Source of the DNA: Actinoplanes italicus
GTDB taxonomy: Bacteria > Actinomycetota > Actinomycetes > Mycobacteriales > Micromonosporaceae
Direction of reading: 5' to 3'
Length of the DNA: 64,000 nt
Assembly: GCF_003001815.1 (NCBI RefSeq)
Contig: NZ_PVMZ01000009.1
Span: forward strand, 366,558-430,557
A program made the position numbers and the translations under genes. Of the stretch, positions 36,644 through 43,777 are shown piece by piece. Below the pieces are notes generated by a model. The model searched no databases. It had not been told where the DNA came from and worked only from the letters and a program-made list of their open reading frames with translations. Every line of letters starts with the position of its first letter. Position 1 is the first letter of the stretch.

Positions 36644-36671
36644 CGGGAGAGACGGGCACCCGTCTCTCCCG
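36644..36671 (+). terminator. Hairpin terminator after the M28 peptidase gene
   Basis: Arms 36644-36655 and 36660-36671 form a 12-bp perfect stem (CGGGAGAGACGG) with a 4-nt loop, 8 bp after the stop codon. Confidence 0.72.
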
Positions 36672-36692
36672 TCTCGTGGCTAGACTGCCGCG

Positions 36693-37025
36693 GTGTCGTG
36701 GCGTCAGAGCTTTCGCGAAGAGTTCCGCAGGCAGACCTCGGCCGAGACCGAGAGCCCGCCGATCGCGCGGGTGCGTCACTATGCCGCGGTCCTCAGCATC
36801 GTCTTCGGGATCATCGGGCTGGGCGGGCTGTTCTCTCTCGCCGTCGGCAACATCTCCGGCGCTCAGGGCGTCAGCCTGGTGCTGCTGATTGCCGGCGGGG
36901 TTCTCGGCGGGCTCGTCCTGCTCAACTCCGACGTCGTCGCGGCACGGCGGCTCGGGCTCTGGGCGGCCGTCTGCACACTAGCCGGGTTCCTGGCCTTCTT
37001 CCTCATCACGGTGCTGACGTCCTGA
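36693..37025 (+). CDS. Small membrane protein of unknown function
   Basis: A 110-residue protein starting at GTG 36693. A charged N-terminus is followed by three hydrophobic segments (AAVLSIVFGIIGLGGLFSLA, VSLVLLIAGGVLGGLVLL and LWAAVCTLAGFLAFFLITVL). I do not recognise a family. It lies between the M28 gene and the WXG100-like gene in the same direction. Confidence 0.65.
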   Translation: MSWRQSFREEFRRQTSAETESPPIARVRHYAAVLSIVFGIIGLGGLFSLAVGNISGAQGVSLVLLIAGGVLGGLVLLNSDVVAARRLGLWAAVCTLAGFLAFFLITVLTS

Positions 37026-37076
37026 CGGACGTCGGGGCCTTTCTACTGTCACGGTTTCGTCTGTCACGGGGGATGG

Positions 37077-38159
37077 ATGACTTTCACGGTGCAGCCCGCC
37101 GACCTGGACGCGTACGCGCGTCAGGTCGACCGGGCGTCCGACGATGTCCACACGATCAAACGCTATCTGGACGGCTACACCGTCCACGAGGGCTGGAACG
37201 GCCTGCTCATCGAGCTGGTCGGGCCGTCATCGATCAACGCGATCTACGCGGCCACCGACGCCTGCGAGAAGCTCACGACCGTGCTCGACAAAAGCGGGCT
37301 GGGGCTGACCGGCGCGGCGAACTACTACCGCACCACCGATATCGCCTCGGCGGCCCGGATCGACTCGACACTGCCCGGCAGGTGCATCGCGCGGACCGCG
37401 CTGGAGGACGCCTGGGCCGCGAACCCGTGCGCACCGGGCTTCGCCGACTCGCGAGCGCCGTACACCCGGCTCAAGCCGGTCGGCGAGGTCGAGTACAGCC
37501 ACCCGCTCGGCTTCCTGGACAACATCAGCCTGTCGCACTGGGCGCTCGAGGCCGCTGACAAGATCCTCGGCGTCAACCCGCTGGAGAAGACCCTCGAGTT
37601 CTTCCTCGGCGACTGGCAGGCCGTCGCCAAGGCCGGCAAGGCGCTGCGCAACGCCGCCGACGCCGTCGACGACCTGGCCTACAACATCCAGGGCGGGTCC
37701 ATCGCGCTCGGCCGCACCTGGGACGGCATGGCCGCCGACAGCGCGTACCAGCACTTCACCCGCCTCGCCGCCGACATCCAGGGGATGGCCGCACCGATGC
37801 GGGCGATGGCAGGCGAGCTGGAGCAGATCTCGCACGGCGTGTGGAGCACCTGCGAGGCGGTCAGCGGCATCATCAAGGGCCTCGGTGACGCGCTGGCCAT
37901 CGCCGGCATCGCGATCGTCGCGGGCACGCTCACCGCCGAGACCGGCGTCGGGGCGGTCGTCGGGTACGGCGTCGCCGCGTTCGAGATCTACGAGATCCTC
38001 GACATGTGGGCCAAGGCCACCGCGGCGATGACGTCGATCTACGGCGCGGTGCAGGCCGCCGTCGGCTTCATCGAGTCGCAGGCCGCGTCGCTGCGCGACA
38101 CCGCGCTGCCACAGATCGCCGGTGACGGCCCCTACCAGCATCCTTTCGCCGGGAAGTGA
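37077..38159 (+). CDS. WXG100/ESX-type helical protein
   Basis: A 360-residue mostly helical protein. Residues about 225-300 look like a WXG100 helical hairpin, with TWDGMAADSAYQHFTRLAAD at the turn. A hydrophobic C-terminal region (ALAIAGIAIVAGTLTAETGV) follows. The N-terminal part has a similar hairpin-like pattern (VQPADLDAYARQVDRASDDV). Such proteins are secreted by, or assist, type VII (ESX) systems. No ESX core gene or toxin domain is in the window, and the role is open. Confidence 0.6.
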   Translation: MTFTVQPADLDAYARQVDRASDDVHTIKRYLDGYTVHEGWNGLLIELVGPSSINAIYAATDACEKLTTVLDKSGLGLTGAANYYRTTDIASAARIDSTLPGRCIARTALEDAWAANPCAPGFADSRAPYTRLKPVGEVEYSHPLGFLDNISLSHWALEAADKILGVNPLEKTLEFFLGDWQAVAKAGKALRNAADAVDDLAYNIQGGSIALGRTWDGMAADSAYQHFTRLAADIQGMAAPMRAMAGELEQISHGVWSTCEAVSGIIKGLGDALAIAGIAIVAGTLTAETGVGAVVGYGVAAFEIYEILDMWAKATAAMTSIYGAVQAAVGFIESQAASLRDTALPQIAGDGPYQHPFAGK

Positions 38160-38164
38160 CGACG

Positions 38165-38452
38165 ATGAGCGACGACATCAGCGACGTGGCGAGTGACCCG
38201 CGGCTGGCCCGGGTGCTGCGGTCCAGCCTGACCCGGATCGCTGACGGGCCGGACGGGCCGATGCGCGAGATGGCCCGCGAGGTGCTGGCCGGACGGACCG
38301 ATCTGCGTACGGCCCTGCGCGAACCGGCCTACGGCGAGCACCTCGGCGCCGCCTTCGGCCGGTTCTGGACCGACTTCCAGGCGATGAGCCCCGACGAGCG
38401 TGACCGGCTCGTCAAGGACACACGCCAGAAGCTGGACGAATTCAACCAGTGA
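38165..38452 (+). CDS. Small hypothetical protein, partner of the WXG100-like gene
   Basis: A 95-residue acidic helical protein (SDDISDVASDPRLARVLRSS to the C-terminal DRLVKDTRQKLDEFNQ). I chose ATG 38165 because GGGAAG lies 9 bp upstream; GTG 38156, which overlaps the previous stop, is an alternative. The last 11 bp overlap the stop region of the convergent ABC permease gene. Function unknown; it may be a chaperone or immunity-like partner of the preceding gene. Confidence 0.6.
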   Translation: MSDDISDVASDPRLARVLRSSLTRIADGPDGPMREMAREVLAGRTDLRTALREPAYGEHLGAAFGRFWTDFQAMSPDERDRLVKDTRQKLDEFNQ

Positions 38453-39293
38453 CGAGCCGCGCCACCACGCCGTGGCGCGGGGCCAGCAGGTGCGCGATCA
38501 GGAAAGCGCCGGTCAGGGTCAGCACGATCGTCCCGCCGGCCGGCAGGTCCCACGACCACGACAGGTACAGGCCGATCACCGCGCACCCGGCCCCGATCAC
38601 CGGCGCGAGCCACATCATCGTGGCGAGCCGGTCGGTGAGCAGCCGGGCGGTCGCGGCCGGGGTGACCAGCAGGGCCAGCACCAGCACGTTGCCGATGGTC
38701 TGCACGGCCATCACCACGGCCAGAGTGACCAGCACGTACAGGGTCAGATCCAGCCAGAACACCCGCAGGCCCAGCGCGCGGGCCATCTCCCGGTCCAGGG
38801 TGACCGCGACGAACTCCTTGTGCAGCAGCAGTACGGCGAGCAGCACCCCGGCCGTGGCGGCGCCGACCACGTACAGGTCGCGGTCGGGGATGCCGGTGAT
38901 CGACCCGAACAGGAACTGCTGCAGCGAACCGGCGTAACCGGGCGCCCGCGAGATGATCACGATGCCGAGGGCGAACGCGGCCACGAAGAAGACCCCGATC
39001 ACCGAGTCCTCCTTGAGGCGCCGGTTCTGCGCGAACACGCTCACCAGCAGGGCGGTGACGATGCCGGCCACCGTGCCGCCGACCACGAGGCTGCCGGAGA
39101 ACAGGAACGCGATCGCCAGGCCGGGGAAGACGGCGTGTGCGACCGCGTCGCCGATGAACGCCATCCCGCGCAGCACCACGTAGCAGCCGACGACGCCGCA
39201 CATGATCGCCGCCAGCGTGGCGATCGTCAGGGCCTTCGGCAGGAACGCCAGATCGGGGTTGAGCAGGTCGGCGAGGAACTGCATCGGAGACAT
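38442..39293 (-). CDS. Metal ABC transporter permease, anchored-repeat type
   Basis: A 283-residue ABC-3 family permease with eight or nine helices. Family segments are GCYVVLRGMAFIGDAVAHAV and TIGNVLVLALLVTPAATARL. It is the membrane pore for the ATPase at 39295 and the lipoprotein at 40894, and together they should import Zn2+ or Mn2+. It starts 1 bp after the ATPase stop and overlaps the convergent plus-strand gene by 11 bp. This is the last gene of the operon. Confidence 0.9.
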   Translation of the reverse strand: MSPMQFLADLLNPDLAFLPKALTIATLAAIMCGVVGCYVVLRGMAFIGDAVAHAVFPGLAIAFLFSGSLVVGGTVAGIVTALLVSVFAQNRRLKEDSVIGVFFVAAFALGIVIISRAPGYAGSLQQFLFGSITGIPDRDLYVVGAATAGVLLAVLLLHKEFVAVTLDREMARALGLRVFWLDLTLYVLVTLAVVMAVQTIGNVLVLALLVTPAATARLLTDRLATMMWLAPVIGAGCAVIGLYLSWSWDLPAGGTIVLTLTGAFLIAHLLAPRHGVVARLVTG

Positions 39294-39294
39294 G

Positions 39295-40020
39295 TCACGC
39301 TCCAGCGGGCAGGGAGAGAGCCTTCAGCAGGTGACTGCCGGGACCCACGTCGAAGGTCTTCATCCAGATCGCCGGGTCGTCCAGCGCGCCCGGCCGGCCG
39401 TCGGCGATCACGGTCCGGTTGAGCAGGACCAGGCGATCACACGTGTAGGCGGCGGCCGCGAGGTCGTGCGTCGCCATGAGCACGGCCCGTTCCGTGGCGA
39501 TGCCGCGGAACAGGTCGGTCAGGGTCTCCTGCGCGGGCATGTCGAGTCCGGTGAACGGTTCGTCCAGCAGCAGCACGGGTGGTGACAGCACGAGGGCGCG
39601 GGCCACCAGCACACGCTGCCGCTGGCCGCCGGACAGCTCGCCGACCGGTCGTTTCCGCAGGTCGGCGAGATGGACACGGTCCAGGGCGTCCCAGGCCGCC
39701 CGCCAGTGCTCGACTCGGGGACGGCGGAACAGGCCAATCCGGCGGACCAGGCCGCTGAGCACGGCTTCCTCCACGCTAGCCGGGAAGTCCCAGGTGAACT
39801 CGTGTCGTTGCGGGACGTATCCGGCGCCGGTTGTGGTGACTGTTCCGGCGCGGAGCGGGACCAGGCCGAGGGCGGCCCGCATCAGGGTGGTCTTGCCGGC
39901 GCCGTTCGGGCCGAGGAGCGCGGCGAACTCGCCGGCTTCGACGCGCAGGTCGATGTCGCGGAGCACCGGACGGCCGCCGAGGTCGGCACAGACGCCGGTC
40001 ATCTCCAGGGCCGCGGTCAT
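39295..40020 (-). CDS. Metal ABC transporter ATP-binding protein, anchored-repeat type
   Basis: A 241-residue ATPase. Walker A is GPNGAGKTT (residues 37-45), the Q-loop QRHEFTWDF, signature LSGGQRQR, Walker B VLLLDEPFTGLD and the switch His in MATHDLAA. It resembles the ZnuC/MntB group. ATG 40020 overlaps the stop of the upstream repeat-protein gene by 4 bp; the longer open frame upstream belongs to another frame and is not coding. Confidence 0.92.
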   Translation of the reverse strand: MTAALEMTGVCADLGGRPVLRDIDLRVEAGEFAALLGPNGAGKTTLMRAALGLVPLRAGTVTTTGAGYVPQRHEFTWDFPASVEEAVLSGLVRRIGLFRRPRVEHWRAAWDALDRVHLADLRKRPVGELSGGQRQRVLVARALVLSPPVLLLDEPFTGLDMPAQETLTDLFRGIATERAVLMATHDLAAAAYTCDRLVLLNRTVIADGRPGALDDPAIWMKTFDVGPGSHLLKALSLPAGA

Positions 40021-40882
40021 CGGGACGCCTCCCGCTCGGCGCGACGGCGGACCGCGGCCTGTCTCCGGAGTACCAGCGTTATGACCACGCCCGCGACCAG
40101 GAGGACACCGACCGAAGCCGGGATCGCGTAGCCCGTATCGAATCCTGTTTTTGATCTCGCAGTGACCGTGGCCGAAGCGGACGGCAGAGGCTGATCGAAC
40201 GTGGCGCCGAAGGCGTGCGCCGGATCGGTGGCGTCGCCGACCGCGAGCCGCAGGACCGCGCCGCCCCGACGGCCGACCCGTCGGCGAGTTCGGCCGAGAT
40301 GTCGACGGCGACCAGATAGGTGCCCGGCGCGCCGAACACCCAGTTGGCGTGCGTGTGCGTGTTGCTCTCCACGAAGATCGGCTGCGGGAACGGCTTCGCC
40401 GAACTCCACAGCACCTGCGGCGCACCGAGGTTGCCCGACTGCAGGAACACGGTGACGTCACCCGGCCCCTGCACCCCGCGCAGCGTCATCGTGACACCGC
40501 GGCCGACCGCACCGAGCACCCCCGGATCCTGCGTGTTCCAGCCGATCCACACCACGCCCGGCCTCTCGGTCTGCGGCACGACATGCACCTCGGACCCGGC
40601 GGCGGCACCGAGGAACGCATACGCCGGATCGCCGGGAACCGTCTGCCGCGCGGTGTCGCGCACCCGCAGCACCGTGTCGGCCGGATCACGCCACACCGCC
40701 GGCACGGCATGATCGTCGTGGATCTGAATGGTCCACCGGCCGTCCCGATAGCGCGGTCCGATGTCGACATGCCCGGTCTCCAGAACGGCCCGCCCGGTGG
40801 CCAGCCCCTGGTTCGCGTCGAGCGTCTGGTCCGGCGTCGGGTTGATGATCAGGGCGGCGGCGAGCGCCAATCGCGTCAGCAA
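40017..40882 (-). pseudogene. Anchored-repeat surface protein (choice-of-anchor M domain) with membrane anchor, frameshifted
   Basis: The first frame starts at TTG 40882 behind GAGGA, with a short signal, ETGHVDIG, the FLGAAAGSEVHVVPQ segment and NTHTHANWVFGAPGTYLVAV. It then loses the family pattern at the G4 run 40264-40267. One more G would give VGGGAVLRLAVGDATD and lead into the other frame, which carries the family's C-terminus: a membrane helix (YAIPASVGVLLVAGVVITLV) and a basic tail. The joined protein would be about 288 residues. There is no LPxTG motif, so the helix is the anchor. The stop overlaps the ATPase start. It may be a sequencing error or a real mutation. Confidence 0.82.
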
Positions 40883-40893
40883 GGGATGTTTCC

Positions 40894-42393
40894 TCAGGTC
40901 AGGCAGCGGTGGAGGGAATCGGCGTTGAAGCGCATCATCGCCACGTAACTGGTCACCCGGTCGTCGAACGCGTCGCCGTAGATGTCACAGACCGCGACGC
41001 CCTCCCGCTTGGCCACCTCGACCAGCGTCGATGAGCGGGCGCGCAGGTTCGGCTCCAGGAAGACCGCCCTGATGTGCAGGTTGCGCAGCGTCTCGGTGAG
41101 GCGCCGGCGGTCGGCGAGACTCGGTTCGACAGCCGGGTTCGGGGTCACGAAACCGGCCACCGGAATGCCGTAGGCCTTCGCCAGATAGGCGAACGCGTCG
41201 TGCGTGGTCACCAGATGGCGGTCCGGTGCGGCGATGCCGTCGATCTTTTTCTGGACGTACGCGTGAAGCGCGCTCAATTCAGCGAGGTACCGGTCGGCGT
41301 TCGCCCGGTAGACAACAGTGCCCTGCGGGTCGGCGGCGATCAGGCTGTCCCGGATCAGTTCGGTGTAGGCCTGCGCGTTGCGCACGTCCTGCCACAGGTG
41401 CGGGTCGATCTCGCCGTGCACGTGCCGGCCGAGCACCGCCTGCGGCAGCTGGTGGATCCGCGTGCCGGGTCGTCCGAGGAACCGGAATCCGGGCCCGGCG
41501 GGCACCTCTTTCCAGGCCTTCGCCGGGACCTCGACGACGGTCCGGGCCGGATCGAGCCGCTCCTCGTCGGTTTGCAGACGGATCTCGCCGGTGTCGATGT
41601 CCGAGGTGATGTCGGTGTGACCGCTGCGCAGAACCGTGACGCCCGGGGACAGGTGCGGGTCGACCCCCACGGCGAAGGTGATCGTCTGCTCGCCAAGAGG
41701 GATCGGATCCGTGTCCGTAGCGACCATCAGATCGGCCCGCAGCGACAGGCGGTAGACGCCAGGTTCGGTGAACGCCCAGCTCATGTGGGTGTGCGCGTCC
41801 GGTGGCAGGTTCATCACATCGCCGTCGAAGCCGTCGCCCGAGTCGACGAAGGTCAGCGGGTTGCCGAACGACTCGGTGAGGTAGGCGATCATCCGGCCCG
41901 GCCCGGTCACGTTCGTGGCGGTGAGCAGCACGTCCGACGACCGGTTCACGCCGTGCCGGGCGCCGTCACCGGTGGCGCGCAGCCCCAGCCAGATCGTGTC
42001 CAGTGAGACGTCCTCGACCAGCGGGATGATCTCGGCGGCGTACTTGGTGGCGCCCTCGGCCAGCGAGATCTGCTCGACGCCGTCCGGCAGGTTCGCGTCA
42101 AGTGTCTTGATCACGCTCTGCGCCTCGAGCAGCAGGTAGTTGCTGAACGCCACGTCGGCGTAGACGATGTTGCGCACGTCGCGCAGGGTCGGCTCGTAGG
42201 CGTGCGAGTCGGCGTTGTCCGGCACGATCGAGTCGACCAGCACCCGGTCGCCGCCGACGTTGCGGACCAGGTCGGCGAGGATGCCGGTGGTGGTGACGAC
42301 CTGGATCCGATCGTCGGTGTCACTGAGCGCGGGCGGGGCTGAGCAGCCGGCCAGGGCCAGGCAGGTCAGGATCGCGACCGGGGCGCGGGTCAT
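40894..42393 (-). CDS. Metal ABC transporter substrate-binding lipoprotein with inserted anchored-repeat domain
   Basis: A 499-residue lipoprotein: lipobox LALAGC (C17), then two ZnuA/TroA-type lobes. Four metal ligands can be placed: H64 in DSHAYEPTL, H332 in EIDPHLWQD, H398 in TTHDAFAYLAK and D474 in IYGDAFDD. Between the lobes (about residues 125-325) lies repeat-type sequence with PDAHTHMSWAF and later RSGHTDITSD, in an order that is permuted against the stand-alone repeats. ATG 42393 follows GGGAGAC. The protein would catch Zn or Mn and hand it to the permease at 38442. A 14-bp hairpin separates it from the upstream repeat gene. Confidence 0.9.
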   Translation of the reverse strand: MTRAPVAILTCLALAGCSAPPALSDTDDRIQVVTTTGILADLVRNVGGDRVLVDSIVPDNADSHAYEPTLRDVRNIVYADVAFSNYLLLEAQSVIKTLDANLPDGVEQISLAEGATKYAAEIIPLVEDVSLDTIWLGLRATGDGARHGVNRSSDVLLTATNVTGPGRMIAYLTESFGNPLTFVDSGDGFDGDVMNLPPDAHTHMSWAFTEPGVYRLSLRADLMVATDTDPIPLGEQTITFAVGVDPHLSPGVTVLRSGHTDITSDIDTGEIRLQTDEERLDPARTVVEVPAKAWKEVPAGPGFRFLGRPGTRIHQLPQAVLGRHVHGEIDPHLWQDVRNAQAYTELIRDSLIAADPQGTVVYRANADRYLAELSALHAYVQKKIDGIAAPDRHLVTTHDAFAYLAKAYGIPVAGFVTPNPAVEPSLADRRRLTETLRNLHIRAVFLEPNLRARSSTLVEVAKREGVAVCDIYGDAFDDRVTSYVAMMRFNADSLHRCLT

Positions 42394-42406
42394 TAGAGTC
42401 TCCCTG

Positions 42407-42441
42407 GTGGGCCCGCTCCAATTCCGGTGGAGCGGGCCCAC
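42407..42441 (-). terminator. Intercistronic hairpin before the metal-binding lipoprotein gene
   Basis: Perfect 14-bp stem, arms 42407-42420 and 42428-42441, loop ATTCCGG. It lies 6 bp beyond the stop of the repeat gene and 14 bp before the lipoprotein ATG. With no T-tract it may be a partial terminator or an RNA-stability element that sets different levels for the surface proteins and the transporter. Confidence 0.65.
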
Positions 42442-42446
42442 TTCGT

Positions 42447-43070
42447 TCACGGAAGGACGTTGAAGGTGAACGCCTTCGCGCCGGTGGTGACGGTGGCTCC
42501 GGTGCTGATCAGCTTCCCGGTGACCTCGAACGTGACGGTGTACGTGCCGGCCTGGGTGAAGCCCCAGTTGGCGTGGGTGTGCGCGTTGTAGGTGACGTTC
42601 CGGGTGTCCGGCAGGCCGTCACTCGAGTCGAACAGCCTGGTCGGAGTGCCCGCCGAGACGGTGTAGACGCTGAACTGTCCCGGCCCGCTCACAGCGGTGA
42701 GCTTGAACTGCACCGAGTTGTTCTGGAACACCCCCGACGGGACCTCGGCGGTGTTCCACCCGGCCCAGAGCAGCCCGCTCGTGCTGCCCTGCGGCAGCAC
42801 CCAGGCGGTCGCACCGGCACCGCCGAGGAACGACCAGGCGGCACCGCTGGGAACGGTGATCTTCGCGGCCGCCGGGACCTGGAGGATCACGTCGGCCGGG
42901 TTGCGCTCCGCCACCTCGTCGTTGACGGTCAGCGTGAGCGCACCGGCGTTGTAGTCGACGTCGAGGACGTCGACGTGCCCGCTGGTCAGCGTGACGGTGG
43001 CGGCCTGCGCCGGCACCGCGGCCGCGACCGCGAGACTCAGCGCGGCGGCGAGGACCGCGGCCGCCCTCAC
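42447..43070 (-). CDS. Secreted single-domain anchored-repeat protein
   Basis: A 207-residue secreted protein: signal peptide ending PAQA-AT, then one repeat domain with TSGHVDVLDVDYNAGALTLT, SFLGGAGATAWVLPQ, LLWAGWNT, the GPGQFSVY strand and YNAHTHANWGFTQAGTYTVT. There is no C-terminal anchor, so it is free or held by partners. GTG 43070 overlaps the previous stop by 4 bp. The His-rich motif may bind metal; this is inference from its conservation in the cluster. Confidence 0.85.
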   Translation of the reverse strand: MRAAAVLAAALSLAVAAAVPAQAATVTLTSGHVDVLDVDYNAGALTLTVNDEVAERNPADVILQVPAAAKITVPSGAAWSFLGGAGATAWVLPQGSTSGLLWAGWNTAEVPSGVFQNNSVQFKLTAVSGPGQFSVYTVSAGTPTRLFDSSDGLPDTRNVTYNAHTHANWGFTQAGTYTVTFEVTGKLISTGATVTTGAKAFTFNVLP

Positions 43071-43720
43071 GGCTGCACCACGAACTTGTAGAGGGCCGGC
43101 TCGGAGGTGACCGTCGCGCCGCTGGCTGCCAGGGTGGCCGTCGCCCGGACCTTGACGAGGTAGACGCCGGCCTTCTGGAACGCCCAGCTGGCGTGCTGGT
43201 GCGTGCCCGCCGACAGGTTCACCGCGTCGGGCAGGCCGTCACCGCTGTTGACCAGGACGTTCGGGTTGCCGACGGCGTCCTCGGTGAACACGGCGACCCG
43301 GCCGGAGCCGGTCACCTTCTCGACCTTGAGGGTGACCGAGTCGCCGGTGAGCACGCCGGCCTCGATCTCCTCGGCGGCCAGGCCCGGCCAGAGCAGTTCC
43401 TCGTTCTGGATCTCCGGCAGGATCCAGACAGGCTTGCCCGCGGTGCCCAGGAACCCGAACGCCGGGTTGTCCGGGACGGTGGTCTTCGCGGCGTTCTTGA
43501 CCAGGAACACGACGTCGTCGACGTCACGCTCGACGTCGGGTTCGACGGTCTCGTCGTGGACGCCGATCTCCAGGGCGCCGTCCTCGTAGGCGACGTCGGC
43601 GATGTCGACGTGACCGGCACTCAGGACCACGACCGGAGTGGCCTGCGCGGAGGGAGCGGCGCCCAGCAGGACGGCGGCGATCACGCCGCCGCCGAGCAGC
43701 AGGCGGATGGGTTTACGCAA
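43067..43720 (-). CDS. Secreted single-domain anchored-repeat protein
   Basis: A 217-residue protein with one repeat: SAGHVDIADVAYEDGALEIG, FLGTAGKPVWILPE, LLWPGLA and SAGTHQHASWAFQKAGVYLV. The start is set at TTG 43720 because a GGAG site lies 6 bp upstream. The in-frame ATG 43747 has no ribosome site and abuts a putative regulatory palindrome, so it is unlikely. No C-terminal anchor is seen. It is the first gene of the second transcription unit of the metal cluster. Confidence 0.85.
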   Translation of the reverse strand: MRKPIRLLLGGGVIAAVLLGAAPSAQATPVVVLSAGHVDIADVAYEDGALEIGVHDETVEPDVERDVDDVVFLVKNAAKTTVPDNPAFGFLGTAGKPVWILPEIQNEELLWPGLAAEEIEAGVLTGDSVTLKVEKVTGSGRVAVFTEDAVGNPNVLVNSGDGLPDAVNLSAGTHQHASWAFQKAGVYLVKVRATATLAASGATVTSEPALYKFVVQP

Positions 43721-43756
43721 GTGGATCTCCTTAGCTCGGTGCTTCATCGCAAACCT

Positions 43757-43777
43757 TAATGGTTTTCATTTTCATTA
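43757..43777. promoter_or_regulatory. Candidate Zur-type metalloregulator box upstream of the transporter half
   Basis: An AT-rich imperfect palindrome (TAATG at 43757-43761 and CATTA at 43773-43777). Its minus strand contains ATGAAAATGAAAAC, the same 14-nt core as at 47953. It lies 37 bp upstream of the TTG start and overlaps the stop codon of the previous gene. AT-rich TGAAAATGA-like half-sites are characteristic of actinomycete Zur boxes. Confidence 0.65.

Noticed and set aside
43721..43747. ATG 43747 as the start of the repeat protein
   Set aside because: It lies next to the AT-rich regulatory palindrome with no room for a ribosome site, whereas TTG 43720 has GGAG at 6 bp.
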